Shown here: positions 23,536-34,362 of the stretch, one piece after another
How the letters are laid out: each line of letters opens with the position of its first letter
Numbering within the stretch: the stretch's first letter is position 1
Assembly (NCBI GenBank): GCA_009823505.1
Contig: VZQC01001071.1
Span: forward strand, 631,679 to 695,678
Source: Rhizomys pruinosus
Taxonomy: Eukaryota > Chordata > Mammalia > Rodentia > Spalacidae
Reading direction: 5' to 3'
DNA length: 64,000 nucleotides
Notes under the pieces: model-generated
Databases searched by the model: none
The model's input: the letters and a program-made list of their open reading frames with translations, nothing else
What the model was told of the DNA's origin: nothing
Made by a program: the position numbers and the translations under genes

Positions 23536-23683
23536 TGGGAAAAGCTACAGATGACCACAAGTGAGAGGAGAAAGATCTTCTGTTCCGTCACCTTCCACGT
23601 CATCGCCATCACCTGTGTGGTGTGGTCTTTGTACGTGTTGATAGATCGGACCGCGGAGGAGATCAAGCAGGGCAACGACAACG
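23536..23683 (+). CDS. MARCHF1: MARCHF1 penultimate coding exon
   Basis: This exon encodes the first transmembrane helix of the membrane-anchored E3 ubiquitin ligase MARCHF1 (MARCH1), which acts in antigen-presenting cells to send MHC class II and CD86 to lysosomes. Seen: an acceptor TTTACAG before 23536, 49 codons starting [13 protein letters not shown], a hydrophobic helix (about residues 15-37 of the exon, [17 protein letters not shown]), then the lumenal start EEIKQGNDN. The donor G|GTAAGA at 23683 leaves phase 1, which joins the exon at 40101. The NDN after EEIKQG favours MARCHF1 over its paralogue MARCHF8, which I recall differing there. The RING-CH zinc-binding exons lie upstream of the window. 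An open frame continues about 25 codons into the intron but is unlikely to be used. Confidence 0.96.
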
Positions 23684-23831
23684 GTAAGAACTCGCTCCTT
23701 CCCGTTAGAGTCTCGGGATGCTACCCAAGGGTGGACAGAGAGGATCTAGCCAAAGTTTAGGACTCTAGCAAAGTTTAGGAGCAAAATCCAGTGTGTAAAC
23801 AGTGAGCAGTAAGGTACTGGTGAATTTTAAA

Positions 23832-24054
23832 TTTATTCTTTATTTTTTACGTGTATGAATCTACTGTCTGAATGTGTGTAAGTGCATCCATGCAGTCTAA
23901 TTCCCAGGGAAGACAGAATAAAGCTTCAGATCCCCCTGGAACTGGAGTTACCGACGGTTGTTAGCCGCCATGTAGGTGCTAGGAATGGAACCCAGATCCT
24001 TTGCAAGAGCAGTCAGTGCTCTTAACGGTTGGTCCATCCTTTGAGCCCCCCGGA
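23832..24054 (-). mobile_element. B3/B2-type SINE with 16-bp target-site duplication
   Basis: Reverse element from the CTTTATTTTTTACGTGTATG tail to GGTCCATCCTTTGAGCCCC. Perfect ACTGGTGAATTTTAAA repeats at 23816-23831 and 24055-24070. It sits only about 150 bp downstream of the MARCHF1 donor. Confidence 0.93.
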
Positions 24055-24070
24055 ACTGGTGAATTTTAAA

Positions 24071-26464
24071 GAGAAGCTGTTCATTTCCATTTCCTCTCCG
24101 AGGAGATGTTCTTCTCCGAGAAGAACAGCAAAGAAGTGAAAGAAAAGATAAAATGAGGAAAAAAAACAACAACAAAAGACCCTTAGGACAGCTCGCTTTT
24201 TGCTTGGGTTCATTCCCAGGACTGTCCATTTGGGGTCAGCAATGCACACACTATAAACGTGCTGTAAGCAGGCTGGGAGGAATCTGGACACACAGGGAGT
24301 ACAGTTTGTGTAATTTGACAGAGAGGGAAGGAGGAAAGAGGAAGAAAGATAGATTGTAGCTCTTACTGTCTTTTTCTGAAAGAATGAAAACCCCAAGTCA
24401 AATCTAAATACTACAAAAATAGGCAAAATGGGATTTTTAACTTTTTGTTTATCTAGTATTAACGCATTTATATACTGGATTATTTATAGTAAATTACAGG
24501 TTTTTGCTAAATTACACAATTTACAGAGATTCCTGCTTTTAATAGGCAAATTATATCGAGATTAAATAAACTACTGTTCCCTCTGGGTAGGACCTTTAAA
24601 AAAAATCCATATACCAAGTAACAGAAATTGGAAAAAGTGTTGTGGTTATTACTGAGGTCACATGTAGATGGAAAAAGCAAAGGCATCTCTGTCTTTAAAG
24701 TCACCCGGTGCACTTCTCAGAGTCAAATGTGTTTCTGGCTAGGCAAGGCAGATCTGGTGACCAAAGACCAGAGTCCCTACTCCTAGGTGGTCGCTTCGCG
24801 CCCCCTGCTGGATAAAAATGCATTTGAGGGAGGGAAGGTAGCTATGCTCCTTCCAGCCGCCACCCTGACTTGGCCTGCTTGTAATGTACTACAGAGGTCT
24901 TCTGGGGCTACAAGTGAAGAAGAAAAGAGACCGGAACACTCTCCTACCGGTAACAAGAAGCAGCCCCTTCCTTCATTCTTGTTACCCGCTAAGAGCTACG
25001 AGCTGCCCTGAGAAATTCACATATTTAGTCAGCTATAATTCTCAGAAACTAAGACCTGAGAGCTCTGGTTGCTTCTCCTACAATGTACACAACTGTCTCA
25101 ACTTTACCTACTCACATCTCTCCAGAACCCAAGAAACACACATCCATTGCATTTTTCTGCCCCCCTACTCTTACTCCACCCGCATTCCCGCCTCCACCGC
25201 CCCCCCTAAGCTGTCTACATGCTGATAATACACTCTAAATCTTGCATCTGCCTACGTCCCAAAAGCCTCTGTTTGAAGTTCTGGGGACCCAAGCTCAATG
25301 TGTCCCTGCACAGTCATCTCGCTAACACCCGGCTGCCAGATTTTCACTTTTGCTCTCTTTTTTCTCTCTTTCTCCTGTCAATTTCTCTGTTCTCCCTTAA
25401 ATCACTAAATTCTATGTATGCTGCCTCGTGCACCCCTACTAACACTATTCAAGTGCAAATTATATTTTTATATAAAACAGAAAAAGCCTCTTATCTAGAC
25501 TTTTTCTAGTTTTCCCCCACTTTTGACCACCGAACAAAACCATTCATCTGAACAAACCCTGTCCCCACTTAGCCACAATTGTTACTACATAACCCCAGTT
25601 CTTTTGTTTGGCTCTGCTGCCTCAGTGACTTAGATGTGGCCAATTAAATGTAAATGAAGCATTCAATCTGCCCCTCGAATCCACTTCCAGATATTTGCTC
25701 AGCTTTTCCTCCACGTAAAACAATCCTTGCTGAATTCCCTTGCCCACTACATAACACAGAGTTGGAGAGAACTATTTTCAAACACCTTCCTCCTACATTC
25801 CTTGGAAACAATTCAAAATACAGGTTCAGGACCAGCAGCATTACCACCTCTGGTCGTTTGTTAGGAACGTACGGTCTACCCTCCCACGCCCTAGACCTAT
25901 GTGTGTGAGAGCTTATGTCTAGCAGCCACTGGTCCCTGTTTTACAAGGCTGCAGGTGCTCCGATACCTGCTAAAATTGGAAAGCCACGGCCCTAATTTGT
26001 TTCCATGGCATCTGGCACCTCCCAAAGCAGCCCTCCACCTTGCCTGCATATTAGAATTGCCTACGAAGCTTCTGTAACACCACAAGGCCTGAAGTTTCTC
26101 CCAGATATTCCAACTTACTCATTCCTTATGTGAGTCTGTCAGGGAACCATGCTGAGAATCTCAGCCATAGCGACCATAAGACTCCAAACATTAATGGAAC
26201 TGCTCACTTATCTGTCTCCATTCACCTGCTCAGAGTAGGCTCAGAACAATTTAGGGAGATGTCTGTTATGACTAACATGCTTCTCTGGAACTCATCACCA
26301 TGTCTGGGAGCTGATGAGTGGTCATGTCCATGTGTAGAAGGAATGAGAGAGTCTTGTACCCAAGAGTTCCCACTCGTTGTACAATTTTCTTTCTCACTTC
26401 CTTGTGGGTGGATACAATCTTTCAGACCATGACTGTCTCTAATGAAATCAACCTCTCCAAAAAT
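24071..26464. other. MARCHF1 last intron, repeat-poor unique stretch
   Basis: About 2.4 kb with no recognisable SINE or LINE, unusual for this window. It has a candidate CTCF motif at 24798 and C/T-rich sequence around 25060-25400. The open frames here lack splice borders or homology I recognise. Confidence 0.55.
24798..24811 (-). promoter_or_regulatory. Candidate CTCF-binding motif
   Basis: GCGCCCCCTGCTGG is the reverse complement of CCAGCAGGGGGCGC, a near-ideal CTCF core, lying in unique sequence. Confidence 0.5.
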
Positions 26465-26685
26465 GTTTGGAGCTCCTGAGATGAGTCAGTAGTGTGCTTG
26501 CCTAGCATGTATAAAAGCCTGGGTTTGATGATCAACCCCACGTAAACAAGGTGTGATGACTGCCCCCCTGTAACATCAGCAATCTGAGGCAGAGGCAAGA
26601 GGATCAGAGAAGTTCAAAGTCTTCTTTGGCTACACAGTAAGTTCCAGGCCAGTCTGAGCGACATAAGGCTCTTAAAGAATGATAA
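26465..26685 (+). mobile_element. B4-type SINE (ID head, B1 tail)
   Basis: ID-like head (GCTTGCCTAGCATGTATAAA, GGGTTTGATGATCAACCCCA) runs directly into B1-like sequence (ATCTGAGGCAGAGGCAAGAG, AAGTTCCAGGCCAGTCTGAG). Confidence 0.7.
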
Positions 26686-26734
26686 TCAAGAATCAGTTTT
26701 CATAAATACAGATGTATATACTTTTTCAACTTTT

Positions 26735-26884
26735 GTTTTTTGGTCTTTTTGAGACATGGTCTTCCTGTAGCCCCAGATGTCCTGGAACTCACTCTGTAGA
26801 CCAGGCTGGCCTTGAATTCACAAAGATCTGCCTGCCTCTGCCTCCAGAGTGCTAGCATTAAAGGCCAGGGCTACCATGCCAGGC
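26735..26884 (-). mobile_element. B1 SINE
   Basis: TTTTTGAGACATGGTCTTCC to GGGCTACCATGCCAGG. Flanks CTTTTTCAACTT (26721) and CTTTTTTCAACTT (26884) form a near-perfect duplication. Confidence 0.9.
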
Positions 26885-26895
26885 TTTTTTCAACT

Positions 26896-27621
26896 TCTTA
26901 TAGGCAAACTGACAATGAGATCATTTTTACCTTCTGTATCCAGAGATGTTAAGTTAGGAAGATATTTGTAGAGAAGCAAGGTCTGTGACTTCCTACAGAG
27001 CCATGCACTGGTGGCACGGCTCTCAGGACACACGGAAACCATGGTGGTTCTCATAAAGGGAAATTCTTGAGTTCGTGTTCCAGTTATAGTTAAACTTTAC
27101 CACATATACAACACAGGGAGTGTGGGCATCTCTATGAACTGTCAATGTTTGAATCTTCCTCGGGCATTATGAGCGCTGATCCCGAATTTACCTTTGAAGT
27201 TAATGGAAAAAAACTGCATAATTTAAGAACCCAACATATTTTAAATCCATCTTGAAAACTTTCAGAAATATGTGAAGAGGAACAAATTGTCCTTTCCAGC
27301 CAGAATTGAGGCTGAATATAAAACAGCAAAATCATTTGAACTGTAGTAACAACATTAGAAGAAAAAGCCTTTTATGTGCTTTGAAATGGTTGTTCTTTTA
27401 GATTTAACATACCCTGTGTCCCCAGATGCTTCCTTTACCTCCTCTTTCTCTTTTCCCTGTAATAACAAAAACAATTAAATATATAGTACTTGCAGCATTA
27501 ATACAAACTATTGATGTTCCTGCCACTTTAACTGGGCAGCAATTGGCCATCTTGCCCTATTTAGACAAATGTTCCAGTGTATAATTTTCTGTTAACAAAA
27601 CACAGATTAAAAACATAGGAA
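26896..27621. other. Intronic sequence, nothing recognised
   Basis: Unique AT-rich sequence. Confidence 0.5.
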
Positions 27622-27793
27622 TGCCAGGCATAGTGGCACAGGCCTTTAATCCCAGCACTTGGGAGGCTGAGGCAGGTGGATCCCTGTGAGTTCAAGGCCA
27701 GCCTGATCTACATAGTAAGTAGGATAGCTGGGGCTACAGGGAGACACTGTCTCAAAAAGACCAAAAAACAACAACAACAACAAAAAAAAAACC
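27622..27793 (+). mobile_element. B1 SINE with (CAA)n-bearing tail
   Basis: TGCCAGGCATAGTGGCACAG, GCACTTGGGAGGCTGAGGCA, GGGAGACACTGTCTCAAAAA. The tail contains several CAA units. Confidence 0.92.
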
Positions 27794-27795
27794 CA

Positions 27796-28284
27796 TAGGA
27801 ACAGCAATTTGAGCAATTTGTACTATGGATTTTCTTTTGAGAATTTAGAGCATGTATATGTAAATACTGAGATGTTAAGTATAGGACCCAAACATAAAAG
27901 TGAATTTTATTTACAGTTCATGGATGCCCAGTACATACAGCCTTAAAGGTGTTTTATTCCTGTTTCATGTTTTGACTACAGCATTTCCCATGAGGCATCA
28001 TGTCAACTCTCAAAAAGGTTTAGATGTCAGATTTTCAGGTTAAGGATGCTCAACCAATGTTAAAGACACTGTACATGCAGACAATAAAGTTTCCCCAGAA
28101 TCATTTAAACGTACACACCATAACAAACTGATTTTATTTTCATGACTGACTTCCTGTGAGCCTGAAGCTCTTCAGGCAGGACCATGCCTCATTACTCAGA
28201 GAGGACTTGACAATAGCGAAAGTTCAAAACTGTTTGCCAGCTGGGGCTGACTCCAAGAGAAAAGAACAGCCCTGTAACAGACAC
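27796..28284. other. Intronic sequence, nothing recognised
   Basis: No supported feature. Confidence 0.5.
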
Positions 28285-28420
28285 TGGCCTAGACTGGTTG
28301 TGAGAAGGCCTGGGTTCCAGTTGTGTCTCATCCCATGGCGGTTATGTTGAAGGAAGTCTTTCTCTGAAGCTCAGTTTCCCCATGAGTGAAATAAGAAGGC
28401 TGGACTTCTAGAGATGTTTT
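28285..28420 (+). mobile_element. MIR (mammalian-wide) SINE fragment
   Basis: GGCCTGGGTTCCAGTTGTGT and AGCTCAGTTTCCCCATGAGT, followed by GAAATAAGAAGGCTGGACTT, match the core and 3' part of ancient MIR elements. Confidence 0.7.
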
Positions 28421-28684
28421 ATATGACTCATTCATAGACATCATGAGCTTGATTTTGCATCAGGTGAATGGAAATGTGCTTATGTAAGTGGCATGCCTAC
28501 ATCATTCATATCATTCATAATTTATTCACATGGAATTTTATATTGTAATGTTATCATTTTATATTTTAACTTTAAAAGAAATTAAGGTAGTTTAATTTCT
28601 CCCACTGGGAAGGAGAAATCTGAGGACATAACTCACGCCCTCCTTCCCTTATACAGCCATTCTTTGTTTCTCTGTTGATCAAAA
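28421..28684. other. Intronic sequence, nothing recognised
   Basis: AT-rich unique sequence. Confidence 0.5.
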
Positions 28685-29015
28685 GCCAACCTGGAGAGGA
28701 AAGGGTTTATTTCATCTTGCATTCCCACAGTACACTCCATTACTGAGGTGAGTTAGAGTTGGAACTGAAGCAAAGACCGTGGAGGAATGCTGTTTACTGG
28801 CTTGCTTTCCGCTTGCTCAGCAGCCTTTCTTAGGCATCCCAGGTCCACTCACCCAGGGACAGCACTACTCACAGTGGGCTAGGTCCTGCTGTATGAACTA
28901 ACAAGAAAATACCCCACAGACATGCCCACAGGCCAGTCCTATAGAGGACATTCTTCCTCTGTTGAGGTTCTTTTTTTCACAGGGATGTCAAGTTCACAAC
29001 CAAGATTAGTCATCA
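28685..29015 (+). mobile_element. URR1-like rodent interspersed repeat
   Basis: Aligns directly to 51005-51358: GTTTACTGGCTTGCTTTCC, CCCAGGGACAGCACTACTCA, CAGTGGGCTAGGTCCTGCTG. The 5' end is missing. Confidence 0.6.
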
Positions 29016-29267
29016 TGCATCATAACTGCATAATCCAGGCAACATCCAAAAATATTCCAGTTTATTAGTGAGATAGAAAATTCTATACATACACTGTCTC
29101 TCCAGCTGTTAACTGAGAGGTGGGTTTTCTCTTGCTCCTTGGTAATTTGATAGGCTATAAGCATGCCAGGTGTCACATGATCTGCTGCACATATGAAAAA
29201 TCACTCAGACAAATAAATCTTCAAAGAGAGACTTAGAGATCACTAATTTAAATATAAGAAAATAAAC

Positions 29268-29376
29268 CTGGACCACACCCTTAATCCCAGCACTCGGGTG
29301 GTAAAGACAGGCAGATCTTGGGGAGTTCCAGGACATCTGGGGATACAGGGAGACCCTGTCTCAAAAACACCAAATA
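29268..29376 (+). mobile_element. B1 SINE with internal deletion
   Basis: ACACCCTTAATCCCAGCACT and GGGAGACCCTGTCTCAAAAA are present. The middle GGCCAGCCTGGTCTACAGAG block is missing, with GGGGAGTTCCAGGACAT bridging the gap. Confidence 0.88.
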
Positions 29377-29377
29377 G

Positions 29378-29603
29378 GAGATCTCCAGAGACCAGCTGAA
29401 GCAAGCCCAGGTAGGTAGGTAGGAGCTGGGTGCTTCAGCAAGGCTGATTCTTGCTTGACTTAATCTAGTTAATCCATTAATGCAGTTGTCTTTGGCTTAA
29501 TTGGCTTTTGTGGCTGTGGGAGTGGAGTTATCCTCCCAGCTGGTATAAAAGGTAGGGTTGTGGGAATCTTGGGATCTGAGACCTCCCGAGACCAGCTGAA
29601 GCA
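29378..29603 (+). repeat. 26-bp direct repeats spaced exactly 200 bp, with a TATA-like box
   Basis: GAGATCTCCAGAGACCAGCT(GAAGCA) at 29378-29403 recurs with two mismatches at 29578-29603. Between them is TGGTATAAAAGGTAGGG (29541-29557), placed about 30 bp before the second repeat. It could be one and a bit monomers of an L1-type tandem promoter, or LTR debris. Confidence 0.55.
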
Positions 29604-31593
29604 TAGGTTACAAAATATATATATTAAAAAATATTTTTTTAAAAATAAGGCCATTACATTTTTATCAAAGGAACAATTCACCAAGAAGACTTCACAATTG
29701 TGAATATATATGCCCCAAACTCTGGTGCACCAAACTTTATAAAGACAATTCTCCAGGACCACAAGTCGCAGACTAACCCCAGTACACTCATCGTAGGGGA
29801 CTTCAATACCCCATTGAGTCCTTTGGACAGGTCAACAGGATAAAGAATAAACAGAGAGACATCTGAATAGAACGATATGATACACCAAATGGACCTCCTA
29901 GACCACTAACGAATATTCCACCCTAATACCAGAGAATACACTTTCTACTCAGCACCCCATGAAACATTCTCCAAAATCGACCACATACTGGGACACAGAA
30001 GAAACCTCCACAAATACAAAAATATTGAAATAATTTCATGCATTCTATCAGACCACAGTGCAATAAAGCTCAACATCAACACCAGGATAAGCCCTACTGC
30101 CTACAAGAACACATGGAGACTAAACAATACACTCTTGAATAATGAATGGGTCAAGGAAGAGATAAAGAAAGAAATAAAATCATTCCTGGAACTGAATGAC
30201 AATGACAATACAACACAACAAAACCTATGGGATAACTTAAAAGCAGTCCTAAGAGGGAAGTTTATAGCCCTGGGTGCCTACATTAGAAAAACAGAAAGAG
30301 CACAAGTGAAAGATCTAACACTACAGCTAAAAGCACTTGAGAGGCAACAACAAATGAACCCTAAACTCAACAGAGAGGAAGAAATAATAATAATCAGAGC
30401 AGAAATCAATGAAATAGAAACAAAGAAAACAATACAAAAAATCAATCAATCCAAAAGTTGGTTTTTTGAAAGAATAAACAAGATAGACAGACATGCAGCC
30501 CAGTTAACCAAAAGAAAGAAGGAACAACTCCAAATCAATACAATCCGTGATGCAAAGGGAAATATCACAACAGACAAGGAAAAGATCCAGAAAATAATAT
30601 GGGAATACTTCAAAAACCTATACTCTACTAAGTTTGAAAACCTAGAAGAAATGGAAGAATATCTGAAATCCTGGGAATCACCAAAGCTCAACCAAGAAGA
30701 GATCAACAGCTTAAACAGACCCATAATACATGAAGAAATTGAAGCTGAGATAAGAAATCCCCCAACTAAAAAAAGCCCAGGTCCAGACCGCTTCATGGCA
30801 GAATTCTATAAAACATTTCAAAAAGACCTACAACCATTATTACTGAAACTGTTTAGAAGGATACAAACAGAGGGAATTCTCCCAAATTCCTTCTATGAAG
30901 CGAGCATCACTCTATTACCAAAAGCAGGCAAAGATACAACTAAAAAGGAGAACTATTGACCCATCTCCTTAATGAATACAGATGCAAAAATTCTAAACAG
31001 GATACTGGCAAATCACATACAGACCCACATCAAGAAGATCATCCATCAAAACCAAGTTGGATTCATACCAGAGATGCAGGGATGGTTCAACATACGAAAA
31101 TCAATAAACATCATCAAACACATAAATGGAATGAAAGACAAAAACCACACCATCATCTCAATTGATGCGGAAAAAGCCTTTGACAAAATCCAGCATCCCT
31201 TCATACTTAAAGTCCTAGAAGGAATTGGATTGGAGAGATCATTCCTCAATGTAATCAAAGCCATATACAGGAATCCTTTTTCTATTTTTTTCTTAATTGG
31301 GTAATTTTTTTATCATTCCCTTTAAAGGTAGGAACTCTGCAAGGCTGCCTCCTGTCACCACTCCTCTTCAATATAGTGCTTGAAACACTTGCTAGAGCAA
31401 TAAGGCAAGAAAAGGAAATTAAAGGAGTACTGATTGGAAAAGAGGAAGTCAAGCTATCCCTATTTGCTGATGATACGATTGTTTACTTAAGGGATGCTAA
31501 AATCTCCACCAGAAAACTCCTAGAAATGATTAACAGCTTCAGCAAAGTGGCAGAATACAAAATTAACCTAAAAAAACAATGGCCTTTTTAAAA

Positions 31594-31810
31594 ATTTTTA
31601 TTTATTCTTGTATGTGTATACATGTACTGTCTGCATGTAGGCTTGTGCACCTGTGTCATGCAATGCCATGGAGGTCAGAAGAGGGCATTGGATTCCCTTG
31701 GAACTGGAGTTAAAGATGGTTCTTGGCCACCATGTGGGTGCTGGGGATCGAACCCGGGTCCTCTACAAGAGTAGTCTGTGCTCTTAACCACTAGGCCATC
31801 TCTCCAGCCC
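31594..31810 (-). mobile_element. B2-type SINE inside L1 ORF2
   Basis: Reverse element (TTGTATGTGTATACATGTAC tail side to GGCCATCTCTCCAGCCC). The L1 word CAATGGC is repeated at 31577-31583 and 31811-31817. It has a single, not doubled, ACTCCAGTTCC unit. Confidence 0.93.
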
Positions 31811-32477
31811 CAATGGCGTTTCTTTACACCAAGGACAAGCAACTGGAGAAAGAATTCAAAGAGACCTTCCCACTCACAATAGCCTCAAAAACAATAAAAT
31901 ACCTAGGAACAAACCTAACCAAAGACACCAAAGATCTCTACAAGAAAAATTTTAAACCTTTAAAGAAAGAAATTGAAGAAGACATCAGAAGATGGAAAAA
32001 CCTTCCATGCTCATGGATTGGGAAAATGAACATTGTAAAAATGTCCATTCTACCGAAACTCTTGTAGAGATTTAACACAATCTCAATCAAAATCCCCAAG
32101 AGTTTCTTCACAGGCTTGGAAAAAAAAGACCTTAAATTCACTTGGAAAAACAAAAGACCCCGAATAGCCAAAACAACCCTAAGCGAAAAGAGCTACACAC
32201 GGAGGATCTCTATACCAGACTTCAAACTATACTACAGGGCTATAATCATAAAAAACAGTCTGGTACTGGCACAAAAACAGACCTGTTGACCAATGGAACA
32301 AAACCGAAGATCCAAACCTGAGCACATACAATTTTAGCCATCTCATATTTGACAAGGGGGCCAAGAAGAAACAATGGAGAAAAGACAGCATCTTCAGCAA
32401 GTGGTGTTGGCAAAACTGGATCACCACTTGTAGAAGAATGAAATTAAGCCCCTACCTCTCGCCCTGTACAAAATTCA

Positions 32478-32670
32478 ACAGGGGTTCAATCCCCAGCACC
32501 CACATGGTGGCCGAGAACCGTCTGACTCCAATTCCAGGAGAACTCCAGTTCCAGGGGGAATCTGACACCCTCTTCTGACCTCCGCTGCATTGCACGACAA
32601 GGGTGCACAGACCTGCATGCAGACAGTACATTCATACACATACAGAAATAAATTTAAAAAATTAAAAAAA
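32478..32670 (+). mobile_element. 5'-truncated B2-type SINE inside L1 ORF2
   Basis: Starts at the B-box (GGGGTTCAATCCCCAGC) and lacks the A-box head. It contains the duplicated unit ACTCCAATTCCAGGAG/AACTCCAGTTCCAGGG and the TTGCACGACAAGGGTGCAC variant, ending in an A-rich tail. Flanks AAATTCAAC and AAAGTCAAC resemble a duplication. Confidence 0.92.
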
Positions 32671-34130
32671 AAGTCAACTCCCAATGGATCAAAGACCTCA
32701 ACGTGAAACCCCAAACTCTGAAGGCGACAGAAGACAAAGTTGGCAGCAGACTACAAGACAAGGCGTAGGGAAAGACTTCCTAAATCAGACAGCAGCTGCG
32801 CAAGAATTAAGGTTGACAATTGACAAATGGGACCTCATTAAACTCAAAAGCTTCTGTACATCAAAAGAAACAATCAAGGAAGTGAAGAGAAATCCCACAG
32901 AGTGGGAGGAAACCTTCACCACAGAAACATCTGACAAAGCATTGATTTCCAGAATATATAAACTACTCAAAAAACAAAGAAGAAAGAAAACAAATGACCC
33001 ACTCAATAGATAGAGCAAAGAGCTGAACAGAGACTTCACAAGTGAGGAATTAGAGATGGCTGAGAAACACCTTAAGAAGTGTTCAACATCACTAATCATT
33101 AAGGAAATGCAAATCAAAACCACTTTAAGATATCATCTTACTCCAATAAGACTGGCTAGGATCAAGAAAACAAATGATACCAAGTGCTGGAGAGGTTGTG
33201 GGGAAAGGGGAACACCCATCCACTTCTGGTGAGAATGTAAACTCATACAGCCACTATGGAAAGCAGTGTGGAGAACCCTTGGAAGATTTGGAATGAACTT
33301 GCCACCCGCCCCACCATACCACTCCTAGGCATGTACCCTCAAGACTCACACCACTGCAGAGATACATGCACAGCCATGTTTATTTCAGCTCTCTTCACAA
33401 TAGCAAGGATCTGGAACCAACCCAAATGCCCCTCAGCTAATGAGTGGATAGAGAAAATGTGGTACATCTACACAATGGAGTTCTATGCAACTGTAAAGAA
33501 AGATGACATCATGAGCTTTGCAGAAAAATGGCTGGAGCTAGAGGACATCATGCTGAGTGAAATAACACAGTCCCAGAAAACCAAACGACAAATGGAATCC
33601 CTCATCTGAGGATGCAAGTGCCAATTACCTAGTTTTAAGTATTTCTTGTGCATGGCCCCTTGAGCTTTTGTCCAAACAATTGGGAGTGATGCATATTGGA
33701 AACATCAACAACAACAATAACAACGACAACAACAACAGAAAGGACTGCATGAAAGAATTGACTGAAACAGTGAACCTCTGCTCAGTCAACTTCCACATGG
33801 AGAATATTGAGAACGACTGAGAAAGAGATGAAAAGCATGTTTGGCAGAATGCATGAGCTCTGGTGGGGTGGGGGGATAGGGTTGGGGCACACGGGTCTAG
33901 ATTTGATAAAATAAATAAATAAAAAAAACACTAAATAAATAAATAAATAAATAAATTTGCCTGATCTACAGCTATGCTATAAGCCCACATAGAACAATCT
34001 GGTTTATATAATTTAACTTAGAGAAAGCAACAGGAAACAGAGACCAAAGAGAGTAAGTAACAGAAAACAGAACAAATATCTCAAGAAAGGAAAATCCTTA
34101 CCTGACTAAAAGTGAATAAAAAGATGGAAA

Positions 34131-34350
34131 CAGGGGCTGAAGAAATGGCTCAGTAGTTGAGTGCTGGCTGCTCTTACAGAGGACCTGGGTTCAGTTCCCA
34201 GCACCCACATGGTGGCTAGCAACTGCAGGTAACTCCAGTTCCAGGAGGATCTAGTGCTCTCTCTGGCCTCGATGGGCATTGCATGGATGGATACACGTAC
34301 ATACATGCAGGCAATAATGCTAATACATATGAAACAAAAATAAATATTTT
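34131..34350 (+). mobile_element. B3/B2-type SINE with 12-bp target-site duplication
   Basis: GGGGCTGAAGAAATGGCTCA, GACCTGGGTTCAGTTCCCAG, AACTCCAGTTCCAGGAGG. AAAAGATGGAAA at 34119-34130 and 34351-34362. Confidence 0.92.
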
Positions 34351-34362
34351 AAAAGATGGAAA

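Larger units (their letters stand above)
29650..33609 (+). pseudogene. L1 ORF2 remnant (endonuclease, reverse transcriptase)
   Basis: L1 ORF2p nicks DNA and reverse-transcribes RNA at the target. Visible pieces: the endonuclease GDFNT motif near 29796 and SDH at 30048-30056; a 274-codon open segment at 30135-30959 covering the linker and first RT block (KKSPGPD); the RT motif with [10 protein letters not shown] near 31160; the catalytic FADD at 31463-31474; and a C-terminal open segment at 33256-33609. A stop at 30957, frame changes, a foreign T-rich patch near 31275-31312 and two SINE insertions rule out function. Confidence 0.93.
29640..33957 (+). mobile_element. 5'-truncated L1 LINE, inactive
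   Basis: Begins inside the ORF2 endonuclease domain and runs through reverse transcriptase, the C-terminal region (ends 33609), a 3' UTR with (CAA)n at about 33710-33740, a G-rich tract near 33864-33890, and an (AAAT)n tail (33908-33957). Two B2 SINEs interrupt it (31594-31810 and 32478-32670). No ORF1 is present. Divergence is modest, so insertion is lineage-specific rather than ancient. Confidence 0.95.

Noticed and set aside
23684..23760. Read-through of the MARCHF1 exon into the intron as an alternative C-terminus
   Set aside because: A consensus donor sits at the boundary and the phase joins perfectly to 40101; no poly(A) signal follows closely enough to support a short isoform.
30135..30959. 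274-residue open frame as a host gene
   Set aside because: It is the central part of L1 ORF2, not a cellular gene.
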